Of a stretch of DNA of 64,000 nt, positions 41,954-55,830 are shown piece by piece. Location: the NCBI RefSeq assembly GCF_050947335.1, contig NW_027473468.1, forward strand, positions 186,001 to 250,000, given 5' to 3'. The notes beneath the pieces are model-generated. The model did no database searches. It saw nothing but the letters and a program-made list of their open reading frames with translations, and had not been told where the DNA came from. Position numbers and translations under genes: made by a program. How positions within the stretch are numbered: position 1 is the first letter of the stretch; every line of letters starts with the position of its first letter. Origin of the DNA: Megachile rotundata (taxonomy: Eukaryota; Arthropoda; Insecta; Hymenoptera; Megachilidae).

Positions 41954-44900
41954 AGCATAGTAATTCTCGTTCTATCGATCATATATGCATAATATGGCTA
42001 ATAATATGAGTTAGATTGATAATAATATGAGTAATGAGTATAGTAATTGTAGTTCTATCGATCATATCGGCATAATATGGTTAATAATATGAGTTAGATT
42101 CATAATAATAAGAGTAATAAGTATAGTAATTGTCGTTCTATCGATCATATAAGCATAATATGGCTAATAATATGAGTTAGATTGATAATAATAACAGTAA
42201 TAAGTATAGTAATTGTCGTTCTATCGATAATATAAGCATAATATGGCTAATAATATGAGTTAGATTGATAATACTAAGAGTAGTGAGTATAGTAATTCTC
42301 GTTCTATCGATCATATAAGCATAATATGGCTAATAATATGAGTTAGATTGATAATAATAAGAGTAATAACTACAGTAATTGTCGTTCTATCGATCATATA
42401 AGCATAATATGGCTAATAATATGAGTTAGATTGATAATAATAAGAGTAATGAGTATAGTAATTGTAGTTCTATCGATCATATCGGCATAATATGGTTAAT
42501 AATATGAGTTAGATTCATAATAATAAGAGTAATAAGTATAGTAATTGTCGTTCTATCGATCATATAAGCATAATATGGCTAATAATATGAGTTAGATTGA
42601 TAATACTAAGAGTAGTGAGTATAGTAATTCTCGTTCTATCGATCATATAAGCATAATATGGTTAATAATATGAGTTAGATTGATAATAATAACAGTAATA
42701 AGTATAGTAATTGTCGTTCTATCGATAATATAAGCATAATATGGCTAATAATATGAGTTAGATTGATAATACTAAGAGTAGTGAGTATAGTAATTCTCGT
42801 TCTATCGATCATATAAGCATAATATGGCTAATAATATGAGTTAGATTGATAATAATAAGAGTAATAACTACAGTAATTGTCGTTGTATCGATCATATAAG
42901 CATAATAAGGCTAATAATATGAGTTAGATTGATAATAATAAGAGTAATAAGTATAGTAATTGTCGTTCTCTCGATCATATAAGCATAATATGGCTAATAA
43001 TATGAGTTAGAGTGATAATACTTAGTGTAGTGAGTATAGTAAATCTCATTCTATCGATCATTTAAGCATAATATGGCTAATAATATGAGTTAGATTGATA
43101 ATAATAACAGTAATAAGTATAGTAATTGTCGTTCTATCGATAATATAACCATAATATGGCTAATAATATGAGTTAGATTGATAATACTAAGAGTAGTGAG
43201 TATAGTAATTCTCGTTCTGTCGATCATATAAGCATAATATGGCTAATAATATGAGTTAGATTGATAATACTAAGAGTAGTGAGTATAGTAATTGTCGTTC
43301 TATCGATCACATAAGCATAATATGGCTAATAATATGAGTTAGATTGATAATAATAAGAGTAATAAGTATAGTATTTGTCGTTCTATCGATCATGTAAGCA
43401 TAATATGGCTAATAATATGAGTTAGATTGATAATAATAAGAGTAATAAGTATAGTAATTGTCGTTCTATCGATCATTTAAGCATAATATGGCTAATAATA
43501 TGAGTTAGATTGATAATACTAAGAGTAGTGAGTATAGTAATTCTCATTCTATCGATCATATAAGCATAATATGGCTAATAATATGAGTTAGATTGATAAT
43601 AATAAGAGTAATGAGTATAGTAATTGTCGTTCTATCGATCATTTAAGCATAATATGGGTAATAATATGAGTTAGATTGATAATAATAAGAGTAGTGAGTA
43701 TAGTAATTCTCGTGCTATCGATCATATAAGCATAATATGGCTAATAATATGAGTTAGATTGATAATAATAAGAGTAGTAACTACAGTAATTGTCGTTCTA
43801 TCGATCATATAAGCATAATAAGGCTAATAATATGATTTAGAGTGATAATACTAAGAGTAGTGAGTATAGTAATTCTCATTCTATCGATCATATAAGCATA
43901 ATATGGCTAATAATATGAGTTAGATTGATAATAATAAGAGTAATGAGTATAGTAATTGTCGTTCTATCTATCATTTAAGCATAATACGGGTAATAATATG
44001 AGTTAGATTGATAATAATAACAGTAATAAGTATAGTAATTGTCGTTCTATCGATAATATAACCATAATATGGCTAATAATATGATTTAGATTGATAATAC
44101 TAAGAGTAGTGAGTATAGTAATTCTCGTTCTATCGATCATATATGCATAATATGGCTAATAATATGAGTTAGATTGATAATAATAAGAGTAATGAGTATA
44201 GTAATTGTAGTTCTATCGATCATTTAAGCATAATATGGCTAATAATATGAGTTAGATTGATAATAATAAGAGTAATGAGTATAGTAATTGTAGCTCTATC
44301 GATAATATAACCATAATATGGCTAATAATATGAGTTAGATTGATAATACTAAGAGTAGTGAGTATAGTAATTCTCGTTCTATCGATCATATAAGCATAAT
44401 ATGGCTAATAATATGAGTTAGATTGATAATAATAAGAGTAATAACTACAGTAATTGTCGTTCTATCGATCATATAAGCATAATAAGGCTAATAATATGAG
44501 TTAGAGTGATAATACTAAGAGTAGTGAGTATAGTAATTCTCATTCTATCGATCATATAAGCATAATATGGTTAATAATATGAGTTAGATTGATAATAATA
44601 AGAGTAATGAGTATAGTAATTGTAGATCTATCGATCATTTAAGCATCATATGGCTAATAATATGAGTTAGATTGATAATAATAACAGTAATAAGTATAGT
44701 AATTGTCGTTCTATCGATCACTTAAGCATAATATGGGTAATAATATGAGTCAGATTGATAATAATAACAGTAATATGTATAGTAATTGTCGTTCTATCGA
44801 TAATATAAGCATAATATTGCTAATAATATGAGTTAGATTGATAATACTAAGAGTAGTGAGTATAGTAGTTCTCGTTCTATCGATCATATAAGCATAATAA

Positions 44901-45854
44901 GGCTAATAATATGAGTTAGATTGATAATAATAAGAGTAATAAGTATAGTAATTGTCGTTCTCTCGATCATATAAGCATAATATGGCTAATAAGATGAGTT
45001 AGAGTGATAATACTAAGAGTAGTGAGTATAGTAATTCTCATTCTATCGATCATTTAAGCATAATATGGCTAATAATATGAGTTAGATTGATAATAATAAG
45101 AGTAACAACTAGAGTAATTGTCGTTCTATCGATCATATAAGCATAATATGGCTAATAATATGAGTTAGATTGATAATAATAACAGTAATAAGTATAGTAA
45201 TTGTCGTTCTATCGATCATTTAAGCATAATATGGGTAATAATATGAGTCAGATTGATAATAATAACAGTAATATGTATAGTAATTGTCGTTCTATCGATA
45301 ATATAAGCATAATATTGCTAATAATATGAGTTAGATTGATAATACTAAGAGTAGTGAGTATAGTAGTTCTCGTTCTATCGATCATATAAGCATAATATGG
45401 CTAATAATATGAGTTAGATTGATAATAATAAGAGTAATAAGTATAGTAATTGTCGTTCTATCGATCATATAAGCATAATATGGCTAATAATATGAGTTAG
45501 ATTGATAATACTAAGAGTAGTGAGTATAGTAATTCTCGTTCTATCGATCATATAAGCATAATATGGCTAATAATATGAGTTAGATTGATAATAAAAAGAG
45601 TAATGAGTATAGTAATTGTAGATCTATCGATCATTTAAGCATAATATGGCTAATAATATGAGTTAGATTGATAATAATAACAGTAATAAGTATAGTAATT
45701 GTCGTTCTATCGGTAATATAACCATAATATGGCTAAGAATATGATTTAGATTGATAATACTAAGAGTAGTGAGTATAGTAATTCTCGTTCTATCGATCAT
45801 ATATGCATAATATGGCTAATAATATGAGTTAGATTGATAATACTAAGAGTAGTG
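41954..45854. repeat. Higher-order satellite unit, family II, unit 2 (47 monomers)
   Basis: It runs from AGCATAG at 41954 to 45855 (3901 bp = 47 x 83). Its first 1.5 kb match unit 3 at an offset of exactly 3901 (AAATCTCAT at 43041 and 46942). After about 43.4 kb the order departs from the other units and no second AGCATAG is present; this part includes two related stretches with ATATTGCTAAT monomers (44814 and 45312). Confidence 0.78.
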
Positions 45855-48800
45855 AGCATAGTAATTCTCGTTCTATCGATCATATATGCATAATATGGCT
45901 AATAATATGAGTTAGATTGATAATAATATGAGTAATGAGTATAGTAATTGTAGTTCTATCGATCATATCGGCATAATATGGTTAATAATATGAGTTAGAT
46001 TCATAATAATAAGAGTAATAAGTATAGTAATTGTCGTTCTATCGATCATATAAGCATAATATGGCTAATAATATGAGTTAGATTGATAATAATAACAGTA
46101 ATAAGTATAGTAATTGTCGTTCTATCGATAATATAAGCATAATATGGCTAATAATATGAGTTAGATTGATAATACTAAGAGTAGTGAGTATAGTAATTCT
46201 CGTTCTATCGATCATATAAGCATAATATGGCTAATAATATGAGTTAGATTGATAATAATAAGAGTAATAACTACAGTAATTGTCGTTCTATCGATCATAT
46301 AAGCATAATATGGCTAATAATATGAGTTAGATTGATAATAATAAGAGTAATGAGTATAGTAATTGTAGTTCTATCGATCATATCGGCATAATATGGTTAA
46401 TAATATGAGTTAGATTCATAATAATAAGAGTAATAAGTATAGTAATTGTCGTTCTATCGATCATATAAGCATAATATGGCTAATAATATGAGTTAGATTG
46501 ATAATACTAAGAGTAGTGAGTATAGTAATTCTCGTTCTATCGATCATATAAGCATAATATGGTTAATAATATGAGTTAGATTGATAATAATAACAGTAAT
46601 AAGTATAGTAATTGTCGTTCTATCGATAATATAAGCATAATATGGCTAATAATATGAGTTAGATTGATAATACTAAGAGTAGTGAGTATAGTAATTCTCG
46701 TTCTATCGATCATATAAGCATAATATGGCTAATAATATGAGTTAGATTGATAATAATAAGAGTAATAACTACAGTAATTGTCGTTGTATCGATCATATAA
46801 GCATAATAAGGCTAATAATATGAGTTAGATTGATAATAATAAGAGTAATAAGTATAGTAATTGTCGTTCTCTCGATCATATAAGCATAATATGGCTAATA
46901 ATATGAGTTAGAGTGATAATACTTAGTGTAGTGAGTATAGTAAATCTCATTCTATCGATCATTTAAGCATAATATGGCTAATAATATGAGTTAGATTGAT
47001 AATAATAACAGTAATAAGTATAGTAATTGTCGTTCTATCGATAATATAACCATAATATGGCTAATAATATGAGTTAGATTGATAATACTAAGAGTAGTGA
47101 GTATAGTAATTCTCGTTCTATCGATCATATAAGCATAATATGGCTAATAATATGAGTTAGATTGATAATACTAAGAGTAGTGAGTATAGTAATTGTCGTT
47201 CTATCGATCACATAAGCATAATATGGCTAATAATATGAGTTAGATTGATAATAATAAGAGTAATAAGTATAGTATTTGTCGTTCTATCGATCATGTAAGC
47301 ATAATATGGCTAATAATACGAGTTAGATTGATAATAATAAGAGTAATAAGTATAGTAATTGTCGTTCTATCGATCATTTAAGCATAATATGGCTTATAAT
47401 ATGAGTTAGATTGATAATACTAAGAGTAGTGAGCATAGTAATTCTCGTTCTATCGATCATATAAGCATAATATGGCTAATAATATGAGTTAGATTGATAA
47501 TAATATGAGTAATGAGTTTAGTAATTGTAGTTCTATCGATCATATCGGCATAATATGGTTAATAATATGAGTTAGATTCATAATAATAAGAGTAATAAGT
47601 ATAGTAATTGTCGTTCTATCGATCATATAAGCATAATATGGCTAATAATATGAGTTAGATTGATAATAATAACAGTAATAAGTATAGTAATTGTCGTTCT
47701 ATCGATAATATAAGCATAATATGGCTAATAATATGAGTTAGATTGATAATACTAAGAGTAGTGAGTATAGTAATTCTCGTTCTATCGATCATATAAGCAT
47801 AATATGGCTAATAATATGAGTTAGATTGATAATAATAAGAGTAATAACTACAGTAATTGTCGTTCTATCGATCATATAAGCATAATAAGGCTAATAATAT
47901 GAGTTAGATTGATAATAATAAGAGTAATAAGTATAGTAATTGTCGTTCTCTCGATCATATAAGCATAATATGGCTAATAATATGAGTTAGAGTGATAATA
48001 CTTAGAGTAGTGAGTATAGTAATTCCCATTCTATCGATCATTTAAGCATAATATGGCTAATAATATGAATAAGATTGATAATAATAACAGTAATAAGTAT
48101 AGTAATTGTCGTTCTATCGATAATATAACCATAATATGGCTAATAATATGAGTTAGATTGATAATACTGAGAGTAGTGAGTATAGTAATTCTCGTTCTAT
48201 CGATCATATAAGCATAATATGGCTAATAATATGAGTTAGATTGATAATAATAAGAGTAATAAGTATAGTAATTGTCGTTCTCTCGATCATATAAGCATAA
48301 TATGGCTAATAATATGAGTTAGATTGATAATAATAAGAGTAATGAGTATAGTAATTGTAGATCTATCGATCATTTAAGCATAATATGGCTAATAATATGA
48401 GTTAGATTGATAATAATAAGAGTAATGAGTATAGTAATTGTAGTTCTATCGATCATATCGGCATAATATGGTTAATAATATGAGTTAGATTCATAATAAT
48501 AAGAGTAATAAGTATAGTAATTGTCGTTCTATCGATCATATAAGCATAATATGGCTAATAATATGAGTTAGATTGATAATAATAAGAGTAATAAGTATAG
48601 TAATTGTCGTTCTATCGATCATATAAGCATAATATGGCTAATAATATGAGTTAGATTGATAATACTAAGAGTAGTGAGTATAGTGATTCTCGTTCTATCG
48701 ATCATATAAGCATAATATGGCTAATAATATGAGTTAGATTGATAATAATAAGAGTAATGAGTATAGTAATTGTAGATCTATCGATCATTTAAGCATCATA

Positions 48801-51332
48801 TGGCTAATAATATGAGTTAGATTGATAATAATAACAGTAATAAGTATAGTAATTGTCGTTCTATCGATCACTTAAGCATAATATGGGTAATAATATGAGT
48901 CAGATTGATAATAATAACAGTAATAAGTATAGTAATTGTCGTTCTATCGATAATATAAGCATAATATGGCTAATAATATGAGTTAGATTGATAATACTAA
49001 GAGTAGTGAGTATAGTAGTTCTCGTTCTATCGATCATATAAGCATAATATGGCTAATAATATGAGTTAGATTGATAATAATAAGAGTAATAAGTATAGTA
49101 ATTGTCGTTCTATCGATCATATAAGCATAATATGGCTAATAATATGAGTTAGATTGATAATAATAAGAGAAATGAGTATAGTAATTGTAGATCTATCGAT
49201 CATTTAAGCATAATATGGCTAATAATATGAGTTAGATTGATAGTAATAACAGTAATAAGTATAGTAATTGTCGTTCTATCGATAATATAACCATAATATG
49301 GCTAATAATATGAGTTAGATTGATAATACTAAGAGTAGTGAGTATAGTAATTCTCGTTCTATCGAACATATATGCATAATATGGCTAATAATATGAGTTA
49401 GATTGATAATAATAAGAGTGATAAGTATCGTAATTGTCGTTCTATCGATCATATAAGCATAATATGGCTAATAATATGAGTTAGATTGATAATACTAAGA
49501 GTAGTGAGTATAGCAATTCTCGTTCTATCGATCATATAAGCATAATATGGCTAATAATATGAGTTAGATTGATAATAATAAGAGTAATGAGTATAGTAAT
49601 TGTAGTTCTATCGATCATTTAAGCATAATATGGCTAATAATATGAGTTAGATTGATAATAATAACAGTAATAAGTATAGTAATTGTCGTTCTATCGATAA
49701 TATAACCATAATATGGCTAGTAATATGAGTTAGATTGATAATACTAAGAGTAGTGAGTATAGTAATTGTCGTTCTATCGATCATATAAGCATAATATGGC
49801 TAATAATATGAGTTAGATTGATAATAATAAGAGTAATAAGTATAGTATTTGTCGTTCTATCGATCATGTAAGCATAATATGGCTAATAATACGAGTTAGA
49901 TTGATAATAATAAGAGTAATAAGTATAGTAATTGTCGTTCTATCGATCATTTAAGCATAATATGGCTAATAATATGAGTTAGATTGATAATAATAACAGT
50001 AATAAGTATAGTAATTGTCGTTCTATCGATAATATAAGCATAATATGGATAATAATATGAGTTAGATTGATAATACTAAGAGTAGTGAGTATAGTAATTC
50101 TCGTTCTATCGACCATATAAGCATAATATGGCTAATAATATGAGTTAGATTGATAATAATAAGAGTAATGAGTATAGTAATTGTAGTTCTATCGATCATA
50201 TCGGCATAATATGGTTAATAATATGAGTTAGATTCATAATAATAAGAGTAATAAGTATAGTAATTGTCGTTCTATCGATCATATAAGCATAATATGGCTA
50301 ATAATATGAGTTAGATTGATAATACTAAGAGTAGTGAGTATAGTAATTCTCGTTCTATCGATCATATAAGCATAATATGGCTAATAATATGAGTTAGATT
50401 GATAATAATAAGAGTAATAACTACAGTAATTGTCGTTGTATCGATCATATAAGCATAATAAGGCTAATAATATGAGTTAGATTGATAATAATAAGAGTAA
50501 TAAGTATAGTAATTGTCGTTCTCTCGATCATATAAGCATAATATGGCTAATAATATGAGTTAGATTGATAATACTAAGAGTAGTGAGTATAGTAATTCTC
50601 GTTCTATCGATCATATAAGCATAATATGGCTAATAATATGAGTTAGATTGATAATAATAACAGTAATAAGTATAGTAATTGTCGTTCTATCGATAATATA
50701 AGCATAATATGGCTAATAATATGAGTTAGATTGATAATACTAAGAGTAGTGAGTATAGTAATTCTCGTTCTATCGATCATATAAGCATAATATGGCTAAT
50801 AATATGAGTTAGATTGATAATAATAAGAGTAATGAGTATAGTAATTGTAGTTCTATCGATCATATCGGCATAATATGGTTAATAATATGAGTTAGATTGA
50901 TAATACTAAGAGTAGTGAGTATAGTAGTTCTCGTTCTATCGATCATATAAGCATAATATGGCTAATAATATGAGTTAGATTGATAATAATAAGAGTAATA
51001 AGTATAGTAATTGTCGTTCTATCGATCATATAAGCATAATATGGCTAATAATATGAGTTAGATTGATAATACTAAGAGTAGTGAGTATAGTAATTCTCGT
51101 TCTATCGATCATATAAGCATAATATGGCTAATAATATGAGTTAGATTGATAATAAAAAGAGTAATGAGTATAGTAATTGTAGATCTATCGATCATTTAAG
51201 CATAATATGGCTAATAATATGAGTTAGATTGATAATAATAACAGTAATAAGTATAGTAATTGTCGTTCTATCGATAATATAACCATAATATGGCTAAGAA
51301 TATGATTTAGATTGATAATACTAAGAGTAGTG
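45855..51332. repeat. Higher-order satellite unit, family II, unit 3 (66 monomers)
   Basis: It runs from AGCATAG at 45855 to 51333 (5478 bp = 66 x 83). Internal markers are AAATCTCAT at 46942, a second AGCATAG at 47432, GAATAAGATTG at 48067, GGATAAT at 50047 and CGACCAT at 50110. The markers at 46942, 47432 and 48067 recur exactly 5478 bp on. At about 50.88-50.92 kb a CGGC-type monomer joins directly to an A-type monomer without the usual TTCAT change, marking a recombination junction. Confidence 0.82.
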
Positions 51333-54300
51333 AGCATAGTAATTCTCGTTCTATCGATCATATATGCATAATATGGCTAATAATATGAGTTAGATTGATA
51401 ATAATATGAGTAATGAGTATAGTAATTGTAGTTCTATCGATCATATCGGCATAATATGGTTAATAATATGAGTTAGATTCATAATAATAAGAGTAATAAG
51501 TATAGTAATTGTCGTTCTATCGATCATATAAGCATAATATGGCTAATAATATGAGTTAGATTGATAATAATAACAGTAATAAGTATAGTAATTGTCGTTC
51601 TATCGATAATATAAGCATAATATGGCTAATAATATGAGTTAGATTGATAATACTAAGAGTAGTGAGTATAGTAATTCTCGTTCTATCGATCATATAAGCA
51701 TAATATGGCTAATAATATGAGTTAGATTGATAATAATAAGAGTAATAACTACAGTAATTGTCGTTCTATCGATCATATAAGCATAATATGGCTAATAATA
51801 TGAGTTAGATTGATAATAATAAGAGTAATGAGTATAGTAATTGTAGTTCTATCGATCATATCGGCATAATATGGTTAATAATATGAGTTAGATTCATAAT
51901 AATAAGAGTAATAAGTATAGTAATTGTCGTTCTATCGATCATATAAGCATAATATGGCTAATAATATGAGTTAGATTGATAATACTAAGAGTAGTGAGTA
52001 TAGTAATTCTCGTTCTATCGATCATATAAGCATAATATGGTTAATAATATGAGTTAGATTGATAATAATAACAGTAATAAGTATAGTAATTGTCGTTCTA
52101 TCGATAATATAAGCATAATATGGCTAATAATATGAGTTAGATTGATAATACTAAGAGTAGTGAGTATAGTAATTCTCGTTCTATCGATCATATAAGCATA
52201 ATATGGCTAATAATATGAGTTAGATTGATAATAATAAGAGTAATAACTACAGTAATTGTCGTTGTATCGATCATATAAGCATAATAAGGCTAATAATATG
52301 AGTTAGATTGATAATAATAAGAGTAATAAGTATAGTAATTGTCGTTCTCTCGATCATATAAGCATAATATGGCTAATAATATGAGTTAGAGTGATAATAC
52401 TTAGTGTAGTGAGTATAGTAAATCTCATTCTATCGATCATTTAAGCATAATATGGCTAATAATATGAGTTAGATTGATAATAATAACAGTAATAAGTATA
52501 GTAATTGTCGTTCTATCGATAATATAACCATAATATGGCTAATAATATGAGTTAGATTGATAATACTAAGAGTAGTGAGTATAGTAATTCTCGTTCTATC
52601 GATCATATAAGCATAATATGGCTAATAATATGAGTTAGATTGATAATACTAAGAGTAGTGAGTATAGTAATTGTCGTTCTATCGATCACATAAGCATAAT
52701 ATGGCTAATAATATGAGTTAGATTGATAATAATAAGAGTAATAAGTATAGTATTTGTCGTTCTATCGATCATGTAAGCATAATATGGCTAATAATACGAG
52801 TTAGATTGATAATAATAAGAGTAATAAGTATAGTAATTGTCGTTCTATCGATCATTTAAGCATAATATGGCTAATAATATGAGTTAGATTGATAATACTA
52901 AGAGTAGTGAGCATAGTAATTCTCGTTCTATCGATCATATAAGCATAATATGGCTAATAATATGAGTTAGATTGATAATAATATGAGTAATGAGTATAGT
53001 AATTGTAGTTCTATCGATCATATCGGCATAATATGGTTAATAATATGAGTTAGATTCATAATAATAAGAGTAATAAGTATAGTAATTGTCGTTCTATCGA
53101 TCATATAAGCATAATATGGCTAATAATATGAGTTAGATTGATAATAATAACAGTAATAAGTATAGTAATTGTCGTTCTATCGATAATATAAGCATAATAT
53201 GGCTAATAATATGAGTTAGATTGATAATACTAAGAGTAGTGAGTATAGTAATTCTCGTTCTATCGATCATATAAGCATAATATGGCTAATAATATGAGTT
53301 AGATTGATAATAATAAGAGTAATAACTACAGTAATTGTCGTTCTATCGATCATATAAGCATAATAAGGCTAATAATATGAGTTAGATTGATAATAATAAG
53401 AGTAATAAGTATAGTAATTGTCGTTCTCTCGATCATATAAGCATAATATGGCTAATAATATGAGTTAGAGTGATAATACTTAGAGTAGTGAGTATAGTAA
53501 TTCCCATTCTATCGATCATTTAAGCATAATATGGCTAATAATATGAATAAGATTGATAATAATAACAGTAATAAGTATAGTAATTGTCGTTCTATCGATA
53601 ATATAACCATAATATGGCTAATAATATGAGTTAGATTGATAATACTGAGAGTAGTGAGTATAGTAATTCTCGTTCTATCGATCATATAAGCATAATATGG
53701 CTAATAATATGAGTTAGATTGATAATAATAAGAGTAATAAGTATAGTAATTGTCGTTCTCTCGATCATATAAGCATAATATGGCTAATAATATGAGTTAG
53801 ATTGATAATAATAAGAGTAATGAGTATAGTAATTGTAGATCTATCGATCATTTAAGCATAATATGGCTAATAATATGAGTTAGATTGATAATAATAAGAG
53901 TAATGAGTATAGTAATTGTAGTTCTATCGATCATATCGGCATAATATGGTTAATAATATGAGTTAGATTCATAATAATAAGAGTAATAAGTATAGTAATT
54001 GTCGTTCTATCGATCATATAAGCATAATATGGCTAATAATATGAGTTAGATTGATAATAATAAGAGTAATAAGTATAGTAATTGTCGTTCTATCGATCAT
54101 ATAAGCATAATATGGCTAATAATATGAGTTAGATTGATAATACTAAGAGTAGTGAGTATAGTGATTCTCGTTCTATCGATCATATAAGCATAATATGGCT
54201 AATAATATGAGTTAGATTGATAATAATAAGAGTAATGAGTATAGTAATTGTAGATCTATCGATCATTTAAGCATCATATGGCTAATAATATGAGTTAGAT

Positions 54301-55830
54301 TGATAATAATAACAGTAATAAGTATAGTAATTGTCGTTCTATCGATCACTTAAGCATAATATGGGTAATAATATGAGTCAGATTGATAATAATAACAGTA
54401 ATAAGTATAGTAATTGTCGTTCTATCGATAATATAAGCATAATATGGCTAATAATATGAGTTAGATTGATAATACTAAGAGTAGTGAGTATAGTAGTTCT
54501 CGTTCTATCGATCATATAAGCATAATATGGCTAATAATATGAGTTAGATTGATAATAATAAGAGTAATAAGTATAGTAATTGTCGTTCTATCGATCATAT
54601 AAGCATAATATGGCTAATAATATGAGTTAGATTGATAATAATAAGAGTAATGAGTATAGTAATTGTAGATCTATCGATCATTTAAGCATAATATGGCTAA
54701 TAATATGAGTTAGATTGATAGTAATAACAGTAATAAGTATAGTAATTGTCGTTCTATCGATAATATAACCATAATATGGCTAATAATATGAGTTAGATTG
54801 ATAATACTAAGAGTAGTGAGTATAGTAATTCTCGTTCTATCGAACATATATGCATAATATGGCTAATAATATGAGTTAGATTGATAATAATAAGAGTGAT
54901 AAGTATCGTAATTGTCGTTCTATCGATCATATAAGCATAATATGGCTAATAATATGAGTTAGATTGATAATACTAAGAGTAGTGAGTATAGCAATTCTCG
55001 TTCTATCGATCATATAAGCATAATATGGCTAATAATATGAGTTAGATTGATAATAATAAGAGTAATGAGTATAGTAATTGTAGTTCTATCGATCATTTAA
55101 GCATAATATGGCTAATAATATGAGTTAGATTGATAATAATAACAGTAATAAGTATAGTAATTGTCGTTCTATCGATAATATAACCATAATATGGCTAGTA
55201 ATATGAGTTAGATTGATAATACTAAGAGTAGTGAGTATAGTAATTGTCGTTCTATCGATCATATAAGCATAATATGGCTAATAATATGAGTTAGATTGAT
55301 AATAATAAGAGTAATAAGTATAGTATTTGTCGTTCTATCGATCATGTAAGCATAATATGGCTAATAATACGAGTTAGATTGATAATAATAAGAGTAATAA
55401 GTATAGTAATTGTCGTTCTATCGATCATTTAAGCATAATATGGCTAATAATATGAGTTAGATTGATAATAATAACAGTAATAAGTATAGTAATTGTCGTT
55501 CTATCGATAATATAAGCATAATATGGCTAATAATATGAGTTAGATTGATAATACTAAGAGTAGTGAGTATAGTAATTCTCGTTCTATCGATCATATAAGC
55601 ATAATATGGCTAATAATATGAGTTAGATTGATAATAATAAGAGTAATGAGTATAGTAATTGTAGTTCTATCGATCATATCGGCATAATATGGTTAATAAT
55701 ATGAGTTAGATTCATAATAATAAGAGTAATAAGTATAGTAATTGTCGTTCTATCGATCATATAAGCATAATATGGCTAATAATATGAGTTAGATTGATAA
55801 TACTAAGAGTAGTGAGTATAGTAATTCTCG
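51333..55830. repeat. Higher-order satellite unit, family II, unit 4
   Basis: It repeats unit 3 with an exact 5478-bp offset: AGCATAG 51333 and 52910, AAATCTCAT 52420, GAATAAGATTG 53545. It lacks the GGATAAT and CGACCAT changes of unit 3, so those are private to units 1 and 3. The match ends at about 55.83 kb. Upstream of 51333, back to about 50.9 kb, the sequence matches 45.34-45.76 kb at an offset of 5561 bp (67 monomers), so unit 4 lost one monomer at the joint. Confidence 0.82.
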
